Below, piece by piece: positions 19,869-32,398 of a DNA stretch of 64,000 nt. The translations under genes were made by a program, and so were the position numbers. A model generated the notes under the pieces. That model searched no databases and was not told where the DNA came from. It saw only the letters and a list, made by a program, of their open reading frames with translations. Origin of the DNA: Hemerocallis citrina (taxonomy: Eukaryota; Streptophyta; Magnoliopsida; Asparagales; Asphodelaceae); contig CM030363.1 in assembly GCA_017893485.1 (NCBI GenBank), forward strand, positions 170,053,456-170,117,455. Reading direction: 5' to 3'. Each line of letters starts with the position of its first letter. The stretch's first letter is position 1.

Positions 19869-21469
19869 TATTTGTAGTTCGTTCGTTGTGTTCGTGCGCG
19901 GAAATTCGTTTCCATTATTCTTGCTCTTGCTTCGTCGTTCCTGTCGTCGTCTCTCAGGCAAGTAACTTGTATTCTTTTCTTTGTGTAATACAAGTACTAA
20001 ATACCGCATATAATGTAATTGGGTTCTAGAGACAATTCATGTGGGAATCTCCTTGTTGATATTGTCTCTATTGTGTTGTTTGACCATAGTTTCCTTACGA
20101 CATACATGACATGAAATAACCTAGGGTTGACCACTTTTTATTATATATATGCGTGTTGTTCATATGATATCATGTGCTCGTTCGTGATATTCGTGGTAGA
20201 CTTGTTGTGGGCTTGTGAAATACCCTATATCATGTTGCTTGGATATCTAGTATACCATATTTCATGTTTGATTATGATTTGGACAATTTCTGTATGACCC
20301 ATGTTGATTTGTGTATGAAGACAAATTCTGAAATTTCTGTTACCCTGATGTTGATCAGTATTTCAAACCCTATTAAGTTCAGTATTTGAAAATATTTTGT
20401 GAACATAATTTGTAGATAATTCTGTCTATTTTCCAACCCTTCTGACGGATCTAAGTTTCGATTTATGGTTTGTGAGTTATGTCTATTTTACTACAGTGGT
20501 GTAGGGAAGTTTTCAGATTTTGTTTTCTATGAATTCTGAAGAGTAATCTATTTTTATCATAATGTTAAAAGTATTATTTTGATCCAATATTTTTCACAAT
20601 ACAACTATATTTGATTGGGATTAACCCTGAATGTTTGTTGATTTATTTGATGAGTTTTACAAACCGTTTTATGTTTCCAAACAATTACTATACATACAGA
20701 TTTTTCATACTGTTCAGTAAAGAACCTGATTTTCGACCTAATTGTACTGGTGAATATGAAAGTTAGCCTACTGTATCTATTTTATCACCATTTTGTTGGA
20801 TTTTGATTTTGATTTGTGCTTTGTGAGATATTGCTGTTTTCGTACTGTAGTGTTTGTGATTCCAGATTTACAAAACTACTACATCTTGATGTTTTCTGAT
20901 TTTTTTTACTATTCTATTTATATTAAAAAATTATGAAACTTTATATTCTAATGCTGCACATATAGGGGAATACCCAAGATGTTTCGTGGATTTAATTAAT
21001 AAGTTTTCATGCTGTTTTCCTGACTTTAAATACAATATTCTGATTTCTGGCTGAACATGTTTTCTGGTTTCAATTCAGTTTTGACTCTTATTTTTGTGAA
21101 ATACCATATGACTTTTATATACTTGCTGGATTCGTTCGGAAGTCTATTTTCCAGATTCTTTGACGGATGTAGATTTGCATTTTTGTAGCAACGGGAATCC
21201 TTATTTTAGTGCAGTACTGTCTTGCTATCCTGAACTAGAATTCTCGTTGTTCTATTCTTCTATGAGTTATCTTTCACCTATACATATTTATTCTTCATCC
21301 TGTACTTATTACTTGATCATACCATGTTATTCTTGCCATTTTTTTTACACGCACATGCCTGTTTGATGATAATAGTATATAGCCAAGCCGGGGTTAAGGG
21401 AAAGATCTAATAATGGAAAATACAGAAACGTGTACTCGGAAGAGGATTCATAGATCCTACTTGGTTATG

Positions 21470-21880
21470 TGGAGCTTGTTTGGAGCTTGTTATCTGGTTA
21501 TTTGGAGCTTGTTATTTGGTTATTTGGAGCTTGACACGTGATTACTTGACACTTGCACTCTTGACACAGACCTTGATATTTGGTTACTTGGAGCTTGATA
21601 TTTGGTACTTGGAGCTTGATATTTGGTATTTGGAGCTTGATTACTTGAAAGTTTGTCTCTGAGTACACTGCCCTCTATGATCCACTATGAAATCTAAAAT
21701 AAAATTGTGTTGAATGTAGCAACCATATAGTAAAAATATGGATTCTTGAAGTGCTACCTAGATAGTAATAAATACAAGACTTGAACATAATACTTGATAC
21801 TTGACACTCGTTACTTGTTACTTATTTACATGATACTTGTTCACTTGATACTTGATACATGCCACTTACACTTGTTCATC
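21470..21880. repeat. Minisatellite based on ttggagcttg and acttgata
   Basis: Repeated gatatttggtacttggagctt units at 21470-21650, then acttgatactt units to 21880. The related inverted LTR has its own array at 26440-26700. Confidence 0.8.
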
Positions 21881-22410
21881 TCACCATGCTAGTATTCTAT
21901 TTTGTTATCATACATATTCCATGTTATATGTTACCCTTTTCCATGTACTTGTATCCTGCACTACAAGCGGCCCGTAACTTGCATTAACGGGAGTTTGTTT
22001 TCTCTTTCCTTTTCCTGCAATTGTTAAATTGCAGATTTTGAAGAACAATTGCCCGATGAAGTTGGTGATATGAGATATTAGCTGCTGGAATTTTGCTATC
22101 ATTATTTCTTGTTGCTTTTTTGAACAATTGTACTTGATTACTTGAATTATTTTGTATTTGGGCAATGTGACCCAGGATTATTGACTTATTCAGATTTGGT
22201 TTATTTGAGATTAATATATTTTGTTTCAAGTAATTCTGTTGGTATTTTGATTCATATGTGCATGCTTGTTGACTTCTTTTGCTTCCGACTCTGATTATTC
22301 TTGTAAAATGTTGAAAAGATTCCGAACAGCTTATGGATGATGAAAATCGTTCACTGGGCTTAGTCACGTATCTGTATTCCGTATTCTCTTTTGGAAAGCA
22401 GGGCGTGATA

Positions 22411-22625
22411 GTAATTGCACCGCATGGACCGATCATGCCACGTGGCACACACAGTTATGATGGTTGGACTCCCTACTTTATATATTCATCCCGTCTCTTT
22501 CACTTCTTTTCACTCACTATCTTTTTTTCAGACTTTCTCTCTCATCCGTGATCTTTCCTTCTCTGGGATCTCTTTTTTGTCGAAGTTCGTCGTTGTTTAT
22601 CTAGGTAACTTTTTTATAATTTGTA
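22411..22625 (+). promoter_or_regulatory. Promoter and leader, copy B, of the antisense ORF
   Basis: Homologous to 18210-18421: gccacgtggcacacac, then tactttatatattcatcc (TATA at about 22479), a pyrimidine-rich leader, and TCTAG|GTAACT as a possible splice donor. The ORF start ATGTCTAGG follows at 22629. This gives the antisense ORF its own promoter, separate from the LTR promoter that would drive gag-pol from the right. Confidence 0.55.
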
Positions 22626-22628
22626 AGT

Positions 22629-23872
22629 CATGTCTAGGGTTTCTTCGAGTAGCTTCACCTCCTCTTTCAATCGTGACGAGCATGAAGCGCTCCTAGCCCA
22701 AATTTCAAGGTAGGAGAAGGGGAAAGAAGTACCAAGCTCTTCGGTTATAGTTGAAGTGATAGTCGATATGGAAACTCTTCGATTGACATCCTCCTCCTCA
22801 CACCCCTCCCCTCATTTGCTAGTACCCCGAAGATTATTATGGTGGCCACCCATGCTAGCTTGCGCACCAAAGAGTCAGGATATAAGAAGAGGAAGAGGAC
22901 AACAAGCAGGTCGACATCTGCAAAGGCAGCTAGGAACTCTTCGGCCTCCACCCCGGTCGTAGCTTTGGAATTGCCCCCGAAGGGGTTGACAAGCCCCACT
23001 ACGGGGACCCTTCCCTGAGCATGATTCTCACCGACAATCATCCTTCATTGGTTGCCAAGGCAAACTCGATCTTCTCTAAGGAGGTGAAGAGGATCTATGT
23101 TCATGATTGGGTTGTCAAACGGCATGATGGCTTCCTCGGTGACTCAGTGAACTATCTCGAGGTGGCGAAGAATCTTTCAGGCCAAAGAGATCGGAAGAGG
23201 CTGGTTAATGAGTCGATCGATTCCTCATTGCTCGATCTGTCTTGAGCGAATGTAACAGTATGTTTCCTTCCTTGTAGTGTATCCTTCACATTCCACCTTG
23301 TATTTCTAAGTCCAGAAGTTGCTTTTCCTTTTTGCAGATGACTTGTCACCTTAATAACGTGATGGCTCAGGTCAAGGCTGAAGAGAAGGCCTAGCGATAC
23401 AAGGTCTATCGGGGCAAGTTGGAGGGGAGGAAGACCACCAAGAAGCTTGAGGAGGTGGAGAGATGGGAGGAGACTCTTCTTGCTCAGATTGCTGACCTTG
23501 AGGCCAAGCAGAAGGAGGAGAGGGAAGAGGTGACGATGGAAAGGGAGGCAATGTAGATAGAGAGGGAGGTTGTGGTGGTCAAGGTGGGGGCCGAAGCCAA
23601 AGCCCATATCTTCACAAATATGAAGAAGGCATATGCCAAGGCCATCACTGACGTGGTTGAGAACTTCCCCAAATTCGAGGGGATACCACATCAGCCTTAA
23701 GCCGGGGAAGGAGCTGGTCAAGGAGAAGTCAGAGAGCGAGGAGGAAAGGGAAGAAGTCGTACAAGATCCTGCAGTAGAAGAGGAGGGCCCGGAGAAAGGC
23801 GCGGGGGATAAGGGTAAGGGAGTAGTTAATACTTCCACTCCTGTGGCTCCATTGATTGAGGTGGACTCTTGA
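22629..23872 (+). pseudogene. Antisense ORF of the Tat element, coiled-coil and acidic tail, decayed
   Basis: Starts MSRVSSSSFTSSFNRDEHEALLAQ, soon broken by a stop. A basic, Lys-Arg-rich stretch (about 22870-22920), then LTDNHPSLVAKANSIFSKEVKRIYVHDWVVK (23030-23120). A GTATGT donor at 23252 and TTTTTGCAG acceptor at 23338 could mark an intron. The second part (23339-23690) is a long charged helix rich in KEEREE-type heptads, and the end (23700-23872) is acidic (KSESEEEREE), ending IEVDS. Antisense ORFs of unknown function are known in Tat-group elements. I do not recognise a catalytic domain. Frameshifts and stops show it is dead. A large ORF on the opposite strand (23152-23892) is a shadow. 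Confidence 0.6.
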
Positions 23873-24129
23873 TCATTTCCCTCCATCTTCATTCTTCCTA
23901 TTTTGATTTTTTGACTTGCTTAATATCCGATTGGCCACTGCTCATGTATTTTCACCCTTTATTAATGAAAAAAATAATTTGGGTTTTCAACACTTGAGTC
24001 TTCTCTTTGTGAGCATGAAATTTTAATATGTTTGGTTGAATCTTTAGAGCCATCCTAACATCGAAGCCAGGTCTTTTACTTTTACTAGTGTTGTAGTAAC
24101 TCCACCCACTTCTTTGTCGATAGACAGTT

Positions 24130-24392
24130 GTGTACACGGCAGAAGATCATCAGGACACCATAATTGATTGTCTTCGTCACGCGTTACTTGTGGCCACAAC
24201 TGAGAGGGACAAGCTAAATAATGTGCTTCTTGAGAAGAGCTTCGAGCTTGCTCACTTCAAATATACTCATTCTAATTGCTCTACTGAGGCTTACCCAGGT
24301 TGCTCGGCTCGCACTCATAAGATTCAGTGAAAGATCCGGGTTATGGATGCTCGCATCAAGGATATGCTCATTGAGAAGGTGGTGGAGATTTA
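24130..24392 (+). pseudogene. Second antisense ORF fragment, interrupted by a solo LTR
   Basis: The open frame encodes IIDCLRHALLVATTERDKLN and further helical, charged sequence, then after a stop MDARIKDMLIEKVVEIY up to the insertion. Its continuation at 31145 (HLKML) is directly after the right copy of the ATTTA duplication. It may be a C-terminal exon of the preceding ORF, since a 3'-untranslated-like region with aataatgaaa lies at 23880-23975, or a separate small ORF. No known domain is seen. Confidence 0.45.
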
Positions 24393-25594
24393 TGTAACAC
24401 CCTAGACTTTTTAAATAATATTTTTGAGATTAATAAATTAATTAAAATGATTTTTGAAGATTTAATAAATACTTTTCTGAAATTTATCTTTTTACACGTG
24501 CAAAACACGTGCAAATATTTTCTTGGGAAGTTCAAAGTCAAAAACTATTTTCGAAAAACCTAATATTTATTAGTAGGTATCATTTGTGAATTTTTTGGAT
24601 TTTTTTGATATTTATTTGACCTATTTGTGAATATTACAAAAAAGAGGGGCGTTTGTGCAAAATTACCACTTGGAGTGAAAACTCCAAATTTTTCGAATTT
24701 CTGGGTTGAGCATGATGGCTAGCCAGCTCAGAGGTAAAAAATTTACTTTTTGTTTTAATAGATTTGGTTTATTTTGCAAATTTCTTAAAGAATGGTCTTT
24801 TTGCAAAATTGCCACTTAGAGGCAAAATTATAAATTTGTTTTTCTGGACTTGAAATTGATGCCGGACAAGATCAGGTCAATTATCTTTGATTTTTAAATC
24901 TCAATTAAGTGGTTAATCTAATTTCCAAGTATAAGGATTTATATATGTAAAGATATATTCAAAATTGGATATTTTGCAAATCTACTCAAAAACCCTAATT
25001 ACCCTAACTTCGGCCTATTTAAAAGAAAGGTGCAACCGTCTCTTTGATGCACTACACAAAGGGTTTTCTTTATTATTGATTTCTTGGAGTTTCGAAGCGA
25101 GGATCTTGGTTTTTTTGCGAACGGAAAGACTTTTCTTATTCTTTTTATTTCTTCGGTTGATTCTTCAAAAAGGTGAGTGACATATGTTTGTTTTCTTATT
25201 GTTCTATGCATGTTGTATGTGATGATTTGTCTATCATAAAGCATGTTAGATGATGGTATAATATAATGAATACTGATGGATGAATGAATAAAAATTGAAT
25301 CTTTTCGTGAAAACTATGCTATTGATGATTAAAATTATATATAGATGACTTGAGATTGTTAAAGAACCTAATAGAAATCATGAGTATGATGTTTTCTTTC
25401 ATAATCTTGCTGTTTTGAATGCTTATTATGAATTGAATGATGCTTATTGCGAAAAGTGAACAAAACTCCACCGTTACTGTTGAATATGTATGCTACACAC
25501 TGTTGGGTATTTTTTATGAGTAAAACTTGATGAATAGTTGTTATAATTGCATATTATTCATGGGTAAACTATTGTAGGCGATTGTGTATGAGTT

Positions 25595-25622
25595 GGGGGG
25601 GGGGGGGGGGGGGGGGGGGGGG
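25595..25622. repeat. 28-base poly-G run
   Basis: An uninterrupted G tract inside the solo LTR 24393-31144. As with the poly-C at 516-554, exact length may not be reliable. Confidence 0.9.
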
Positions 25623-25937
25623 CTATGTATCAAAAGATCAAGTTTTGAGAGTTGGGGGTATTTCTTGATTTTGGGTATGTACATACACAGGCCGAAATTG
25701 ATTCTTTTGTATTTTTGATGTTTTCAAATTGGATTTGAATTTTTTTTTTTAATACTGAGATTGAATCTAAACATTGTACGACTCCTATTTGATGAATCTT
25801 GATGCTATAAATGATGTTTGAACACTTATATGAACATATACATATATATACTTTACTGTTTTGAAGATTTTGTTAAAAATTGCTATTTTATGATCTTGAT
25901 GAGATTTTGACTTGTTTTATAAACTCCAGTATGTTAG

Positions 25938-28900
25938 TGTCACGCCCCGCTTACCAAAAGAAAATACAAAATACGGATACATGACTAAGCCAAGCGAATA
26001 ATTTTCATCATCCATAAGCTGTTCAATAATCTTTACAATATTTCACAAGAATAATCACAGTCGGAAGCAAAAGAATCAAACAAGTATGCATATATGAACA
26101 AAAATACCAACAAGAATACTTGAAACCAAATATATTAATCCCAATTAATCCAGATCTGAATAAGTCAAATATCATGGGTCACATTGCCCAAATACAAGAT
26201 ACAATTGTTCAAACAAGCAACAAGAATTAATAATAGCAAATCCAGCACTAATACTTCATATCACCAATACCATCTGGAACCTGTTCTCCAAAATTTGCAA
26301 TTTAATAAATTGCAGAAAGAGGAAAAAGAAAACAAACTTCCGTCAATGCAAGTTACGGGATGCTTGTAATGCAGAATACAAGTACATGGGAAAAACTAAC
26401 TAATAACATGGAATAGGCATGATAATAATGTATAACAACTAGTATGGTAAGGTGAACAAGTACAAGTAGCATGTATCAAGTGTCGAGTGAACAAGTATCA
26501 TGTAAACAAGTATCAGGTAGCAAGTGTCAAGTAAACAAGTATCAAGTATCATGTATCATGTACAAGTAATTCAAGTATCAAGTATCAAGCAAGTAGGTAA
26601 ACAGGTATACAGATGAACATATACACATGTAATCAGGTATACAGGTAACTTGTATCAAGCAAGCATGTAACAGGTATCATGTAACAAGTGTCATGTTATG
26701 TCAAGTCTTGTATTATTACAATCTAGGTAGCACTTCATGCGCCCCGATTTTTATCACATGGTTGCTACATTCAAATAAGTTTTGCTTAGATTTCGTAGGG
26801 GATTTTATAGAGTCGTATACTCAGGGACAAGTAATCCAAATCATATACCAAATTTCAAATTAACCAAATCATATATCAAATTCCAAATAATCCAAATCAT
26901 ATACCAAATTCCAAATGTGGGAAACACGGGCCCCCTTCCGAGTACACTTTTCTATATTGTCCACTACTAGATCTTTCCCTTAAACCCCGGCTTGATTATT
27001 TATTATTAATGTCAAACAAGCATGTAGGTGTGCAAAACATATCAAGTATAACATGCAATAATCATGTAACAAGTTCAGGTTGCAAGATAAACATGTACGG
27101 GTGCAAGATAACTCAAAAGGATAAAATAACCAAATTTCTAGTTCATGACAGCAAGACCATACTGCAGTAAAACTGAATTTCCCAGTGTTACAAACATGAA
27201 AATCTGAATCCGTCGAAAGGTCTAGAAAATATACTCCCAACTGAATCCAGCGAATATAAATAAGTCATATAGTATTTCAGAAAAACATAACTCAAAACTG
27301 ATTTGAATCCAGAAAATGTGTTCAGCCAGAATCAGAAAATCGTATTCAGGAACAGGAAAACAACATGAAAATTCATTAAATAAATCCAAGAAAAATCTGG
27401 AGTATTTCCCTATATGTGTAGTAACAGAAAAACAATTTTCATAATTTTCCAATAAAAATAGAGTTGTAAAGTAAAATCAGAAAACAACAAGTTGCAGTGG
27501 TTTTGTAAATCTGAAATTGTAAACACTGCAGTACGAAAATAGCAATATCTCACTAACCATAAATCAAAATCCAAATCCGCCAAAAGGGTAAGAAAATAGA
27601 TACAGTAGGCTAACTTTCATATTCAGAAATAATTTAGAAACAGCAAGTAGAAATAGGTCGAAAATCAAGTTCTTTACTGAACAGTAGTAAAATTCTGCAT
27701 GTAAAATCTTTATTTGCAAGCATGAAACGGTTTGTAAAATACCTCAAATAAATCCACCAAAATTTTGGGTTAAACCCAATCAAGTCAAGAAGTACTGAAC
27801 AAAATTTCAGATCAAAATAATAATTTCAACACCATAATAAAAATAGATTGCTCTTCAGAATTCATAGAGAACAGAATCTGGAAATCCTTCGACACAACTG
27901 TAGTAAAATCGACATAACTCACAAACCGAAAATCGAAACTGAGATCTGTCAAAAGGGTTGGAAAATAGATAGAATTCTCTAAAAATAATGTTCACAAAAT
28001 ATTTTCAAATACTGACCTTAATAGGGTCTAACATACTGATCAAAACTGAAAAGTCAGCAAAATTGAAAATATCTCATGTGCACAAAATCCACTAGTTCAC
28101 ATAGAAGTCATCTAAAACACAACCAAACATGATATAGAGTATACTAGTTGTCCAAGCAACATGATATAGGGTATGCCACAAGTCCAAGACAAATCTATCA
28201 CGAATAACACAAACGAACACAAGATAACACATGAATAACACGCATATATACAACAAGATGTGGTCAATCCTAGGTTATATCATGTCATGTATGTCATGAG
28301 GCAATTATGGTCAAATCATCACTATAGAGACAATATTAACAAGGGGATTCACACACAAATTGTCTCTAGAACCCAACTACACTACAAGCAGTATTTAGTA
28401 CTTGTATTTGCAAAGAAATTTAATACAAGTTACTTGCCTTAACCGAAGACGAAAATGATGAAAACCAAGAATAACGGGAACGGATCCCGGGCAACGAACA
28501 CAACGAGCAACGAACGAATCCCACAAACAAAAACCACGAACCAAGAACCAAGATAACACGTGCACAAGCCGTACACATGCAACTCAATAAGAGAGAGAGA
28601 GATCGGGAGTGGCTAGTGGTGGTGGCGGCACTGGCTTCGGCTGGCGTCGCTGCTACTGTTGCTGTCGTCCTGGGCGCACAATGGAGAGAGCGAAAGAGAT
28701 GGAGAGAGATGGAGAGCTCTGCTTGGGGATGGTCGCGATGGGGAATCAGCAAGGGGATGCAGGGGTTCGGTGTGGAGTTGGGTTCAGTCGAGGTCGGGGA
28801 TGAAGGTGCAGTCGGGAGTAATGGTGGAGTAGGGTTTCGGTGAGGTAGGGTTGCAAGAGTTCGAGGTTGCACAGGGTAGAAAGGGGGCTAGGGTTTTCGG

Positions 28901-29377
28901 CAGGGTAGGGAGACATAAAGAGATAGTTTATATAGTAGATGAGGGGAAGTTAGGGTTTTGGCTGCATGGGTTTCGGGTAGGGGATAGAGGGTTTCGGGTT
29001 TTAGTATAATAGTAATAGGAGATGGGTTGTAGGATTAATAGGATTTGGTTAATCAATTTGGTTTAGGGATAATTATGAGGATCTAGGTTCAAATTGCAAA
29101 TAGGATTATCAACAATAGGCTAGGCAAAAGAAACCACGAGCACCCCAAAACACGAGCAAAAGAAATAGAATAAAAACCCAATAAAGAGCAAAAACAATTA
29201 TCGATCAAGAATGAAACAAAAGATAGACAATCAGGCTCAAAAGAGATCACAATGAAATAAAATGAATATATATTGAAAACAACTCCAATATATGGTCCAA
29301 GAAATACAAGGAAAGTACAATACTCAAGAAAGGAAAAAATACACCAAAAATATGAAAAACAAAAAATAGGGGTTACA
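25938..29377 (-). mobile_element. Inverted solo LTR, Tekay-like, 3.4 kb, nested in another solo LTR
   Basis: On the plus strand it begins TGTCACGCCCCGC and ends GGGGTTACA; reversed, these are the usual TGTAAC...GTGACA termini. Flanks are GTTAG (25933-25937) and GTTAT (29378-29382), one mismatch. The interior is the reverse complement of the same family as 18422-22410, including the block around the dead-end tattcttgtgaaatattg. The GC-rich leader lies at 28570-28900 and ends at a GGCAAGT splice-like site (complement of 28432-28440). Confidence 0.85.
26440..26700. repeat. Minisatellite aagtatcaagtatcatgta
   Basis: Repeated caagtatc/atgtatc/aggtata units over about 260 bp, at the same relative place in the LTR as 21470-21880 in the related copy but with different unit order. 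Confidence 0.8.
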
Positions 29378-29497
29378 GTTATACAAGTTATGTTTGATCA
29401 TCTCAGGAATTTTGTTTTGCAAATTTATGATTTTACAAAGATTTAACGAAGTATCAGTAAAAAGGAGCACGAAATTCAAAGCTGTGATTTTCTCAAC

Positions 29498-29635
29498 TTG
29501 TCGGTCGACTGCCTAGTTTTTGAACTAGAAGTGTCGGTCGACTGTCAATTAATTGATTTAGGGACTTTTGCATGTTGGTCGACCGGGGAACTGAGTCCAT
29601 GGTCGACTGTCAGTGCTTTGGCTGACTGTTTTGGT
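29498..29635. repeat. Four spaced GGTCGAC motifs
   Basis: tcggtcgactg at 29501 and 29535, ttggtcgaccg at 29575 and atggtcgactg at 29601. Spacing is 26-40 bp. The core is the palindrome GTCGAC. Confidence 0.7.
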
Positions 29636-31144
29636 TGAGTTTTTCTCCATTTTCTTGAACGATTGTTTATTCGATATTATGGATTATTGATCTACTATTT
29701 TAGATGATGTTTTTGCTACAGATTACAGTATTTTACTGAGAGTTATATTTTGATTATAATAGAATTTAAAATGTATTTCTATTACTTTATAAAGTGAAAT
29801 ATATATGGTTTTCGATGGAATTGATGTTTTGTGATATTTTATAACTTCAAAATATGATTCTCAGTTATTTAATGGATTTAATATTTTATTTTAGTTCTGA
29901 AAATTTGTGAGTATCTTGAATGAATCTGGGTTTTGTTGACTTAAAGAAGTTTTCTTGTTATAAAGGTTTTGATGATGAAATTAAGAGTTTTAATGAAAGA
30001 TTTTTTGTTGATATTCGATTTGTGAATCTATAGGAGTTGAGTGGGAGTCCTGTGAACCGGCAGATGAGATTTTGTGGATTTGGACCAGTTGGGTCTTGGG
30101 ATTGTTTTGTTGAATTAAGTCCGACAGGATACACTAACTCTAGAGAGGGGGAATTGGTGTCTTATTAATAATAATCAACTTAAGGACAGGCACTGGTAGA
30201 GATGTGATGGAAGTTGGGAAACATAAGTATATGTTTTTGGGGTCCAGTCCAATAGATGCGTTCCAGGACTTATGTGTTCTGCTTGAGAGGACTATTAGTA
30301 TGTTCGTGTGTCGCGGGCCGATGGGTCTATTCATAGGATGTGCCTATGTACTTTCACATCAAGGGGCGGCAGTGGGGTACACGGCAGGGAGTTGATTCTT
30401 CGGTTTTTTGAGCTATTCTTACATATGCGTGCGCATCGAGGGTTGTGATGCCTATTCGCAGAGTAATCTAGATCTTGTTTTCATCACCGTAGTAAGATTA
30501 GTTGCATAAGGAGGGATCTAACCCTATAAAGTGGAGAATGATAAGGGCTTGCACCGGACCTATGTAGTATGGAACGCATAGAATCCGATAAGTATGCATT
30601 AGAGAGTCATCATATTGCAATTGTGTGTTCTTAACTTGGTTTTATGCATGTTTGTTTTTTGTTTTCATACACTTGACACTTAGCTTAGTTCACTTGACGT
30701 TTTCATGCTTTATTTATTGTTATTTCATATTCTATTCGTTACTAATGTTGGTATGTGTTGATTATGATTTTATTCTCTATGTTTTATTTATGTTGTATTT
30801 TCTTTTGATGCCACTCACACCGTTATGGCTGACCCCTGTAGTTTTGGAGGTTATTGTTATCTCTAGCCTCATATTTTACAGGTAGGTACCTATAGCATTA
30901 GGATTTGGATTCTTGTGATACAATGATAATGTGGCTTATGTAAATTATAAAAGAAAGTGTTGTAAAAGAAAAGAAATTGAAATTCAAGGTGTTTAATTTT
31001 TCGCTGTGCTTTGTAAAGAATTGATGTAATAAAAATTGAAAATTTTATATATGTTTTGGCTATATTTACTATTACATTAAGGTTGATGCTAGGAATTGTG
31101 CCACGTATTTCTGAGATATTATATTGAAAATTCGGGGTGCTACA

Positions 31145-31741
31145 ATTTATCACCTGAAGATGTTACTTAAAGGACAATGAACGCGGTGTACCTCATGTTC
31201 TCGTGATGAATATAATCAAGGAATGGATTCCATGAGATGGCCTCTCACCTCGGAGCAGTGTCGAGGAATCTGAGGGATGCCTGTGGTCGCGAGACTCAGA
31301 CTCAATCAGCTTAAACGAAGCATTCCTCTTTATAGTGGCTTGAGTGTTCGAGGGATGAGTTCTGTGGTGAGAAGGCATCAGAAGAGCACCATTTCGCTTA
31401 ACCGAAGCATTCCTCATCCCCGTGGCCATAAGTGATTGGAGTGGAGAGAAATTGTAAACCAACCTGATATACTTAACGTACCATACTTTGTACCAAAATT
31501 TGAAGTGGAATAAAGATCTCCCATGTGTTTTTTGTCTTGACTCTTGCTTTGTTTGTGTTGCCATCTACAAGATTGACTTAGCAAGATGCAGGAGTGCTCT
31601 ATGGAAGAGTCAAACTCTGAACTTGCTGTTTGAGGGTTAGCGAGTTGTGGAAGCAACTCAAGGGGAGAGTTGGACTCCGAACATGCCGTTTAAGAGTTAG
31701 CGAGTTGCAAGAGTGGCTCTAGGGGAGAGTTGGACTTCGAA
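31145..31741 (+). other. Tat element piece: end of antisense ORF region and first tandem repeats
   Basis: Continues the antisense region from 24392. From about 31590 it holds repeats of ggagagttggactccgaacatgccgttt and gcgagttg, the same array that resumes at 51062. The minus-strand ORFs here (31193-31564, 31414-31656) have no recognised domain. Confidence 0.6.
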
Positions 31742-31887
31742 TGTATCACCCCGCAAAATTGAGTGATGATAATTTTGTCCCTCGTGTGTTACACACGTGT
31801 ATTTTTGTACCGTTACGGGTAATATCTGTAACGTATTTTAATATAAATATTCTCTACGTGTTTTGTATTTCGATTCTTATATATATA

Positions 31888-32398
31888 CTAGATTTGCCCG
31901 TGGGCACGTGCCTACGGCACGTCTTCAGAACGATACATCATATAAAAGTCTTGTAAACAGTAAAACAACAATTATGTAGCTCAAGTTTGAATAGTAAAAC
32001 AATAATTAGTTGTAAATAAAAGTCCATGTTTCCATTAGTATAATTATAAATGGGGGTGTATAATTCAATTTCTTAGAACTTTAAGTATGGAAAATGATGA
32101 AATTTAACTGTTGGTGAGATATTTGCTATTTTCAATATAACATGAGCAATAAAAAATGCATAAAAAAACTGAAAATTTACAAACATGAAATCTGAAAATA
32201 TAAATTCTAAGTAAATAGAGAGATAATGAGAAAGAGAGAAATAAATAAATGAGTTCTTTTGGGGGGATTTGAATTTGAGTTTTGGCGGGGAATTTTTGGG
32301 CAGGAAAATATGTTTTGTGAGGTAAGATCTGGACCATTGATTTCAACCCTATAGAATGAGAGCCACTTGATAGCTTTCTTTGTGTTTTATTATATAGA
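31888..32398 (-). mobile_element. Non-autonomous Helitron, 511 bp
   Basis: On the minus strand it starts TCTATATAATAAAA and ends with a hairpin (acgtgccgtaggcacgt, 7-bp stem) then gcccacgggcaaatCTAG. It sits exactly between A (31887) and T (32399), the Helitron target. The paired 3' LTR has tatatatatttttcaag with no insert, which gives the empty site. No Rep/helicase coding is present. Confidence 0.88.

Larger units (their letters stand above)
18422..22410 (+). mobile_element. Solo LTR, Tekay-like, about 4.0 kb
   Basis: Starts TGTAATCCCTG, ends CAGGGCGTGATA, and is flanked by GTAAT on each side (18417-18421, 22411-22415). No primer site or gag-pol follows, so it is a solo LTR left by LTR-LTR recombination. 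A TATA box (19079-19089, ttatatataaa) precedes a GC-rich leader (19130-19540). The 3' end resembles the inverted solo LTR 25938-29377 and the Tekay-like LTRs at 54629-63590. The final CA has become TA. Confidence 0.88.
24393..31144 (+). mobile_element. Solo LTR of about 3.3 kb, interrupted by an inverted solo LTR
   Basis: Starts TGTAACACCC and ends CGGGGTGCTACA with a perfect ATTTA duplication (24388-24392, 31145-31149). Removing 25938-29382 leaves about 3.3 kb. It shares the terminal block ggacctatgtagtatgga and gcatagaatcc with the LTRs of the 31742-51061 element, so it is the same broad family. A TATA-like cctatttaaaag (25015) is followed by a leader and a perfect splice-donor sequence AAG|GTGAGT at 25171-25178. 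No internal domain. Confidence 0.85.

Noticed and set aside
23152..23892. 246-codon minus-strand ORF rich in Leu and Ser
   Set aside because: It is the reverse of the Lys/Glu-rich antisense ORF, so the long open frame comes from its composition. No motif.
21470..26700. CRISPR-like spaced repeats at the minisatellites
   Set aside because: Units are imperfect and adjacent, without unique spacers; this is plant LTR DNA.
28420..28872. 150-codon minus-strand proline-rich ORF
   Set aside because: It is the GC-rich leader of a solo LTR. Equivalent regions at 19061-19395, 55397-56010 and 60702-61373 have different frames and stops, so it is not a conserved protein.
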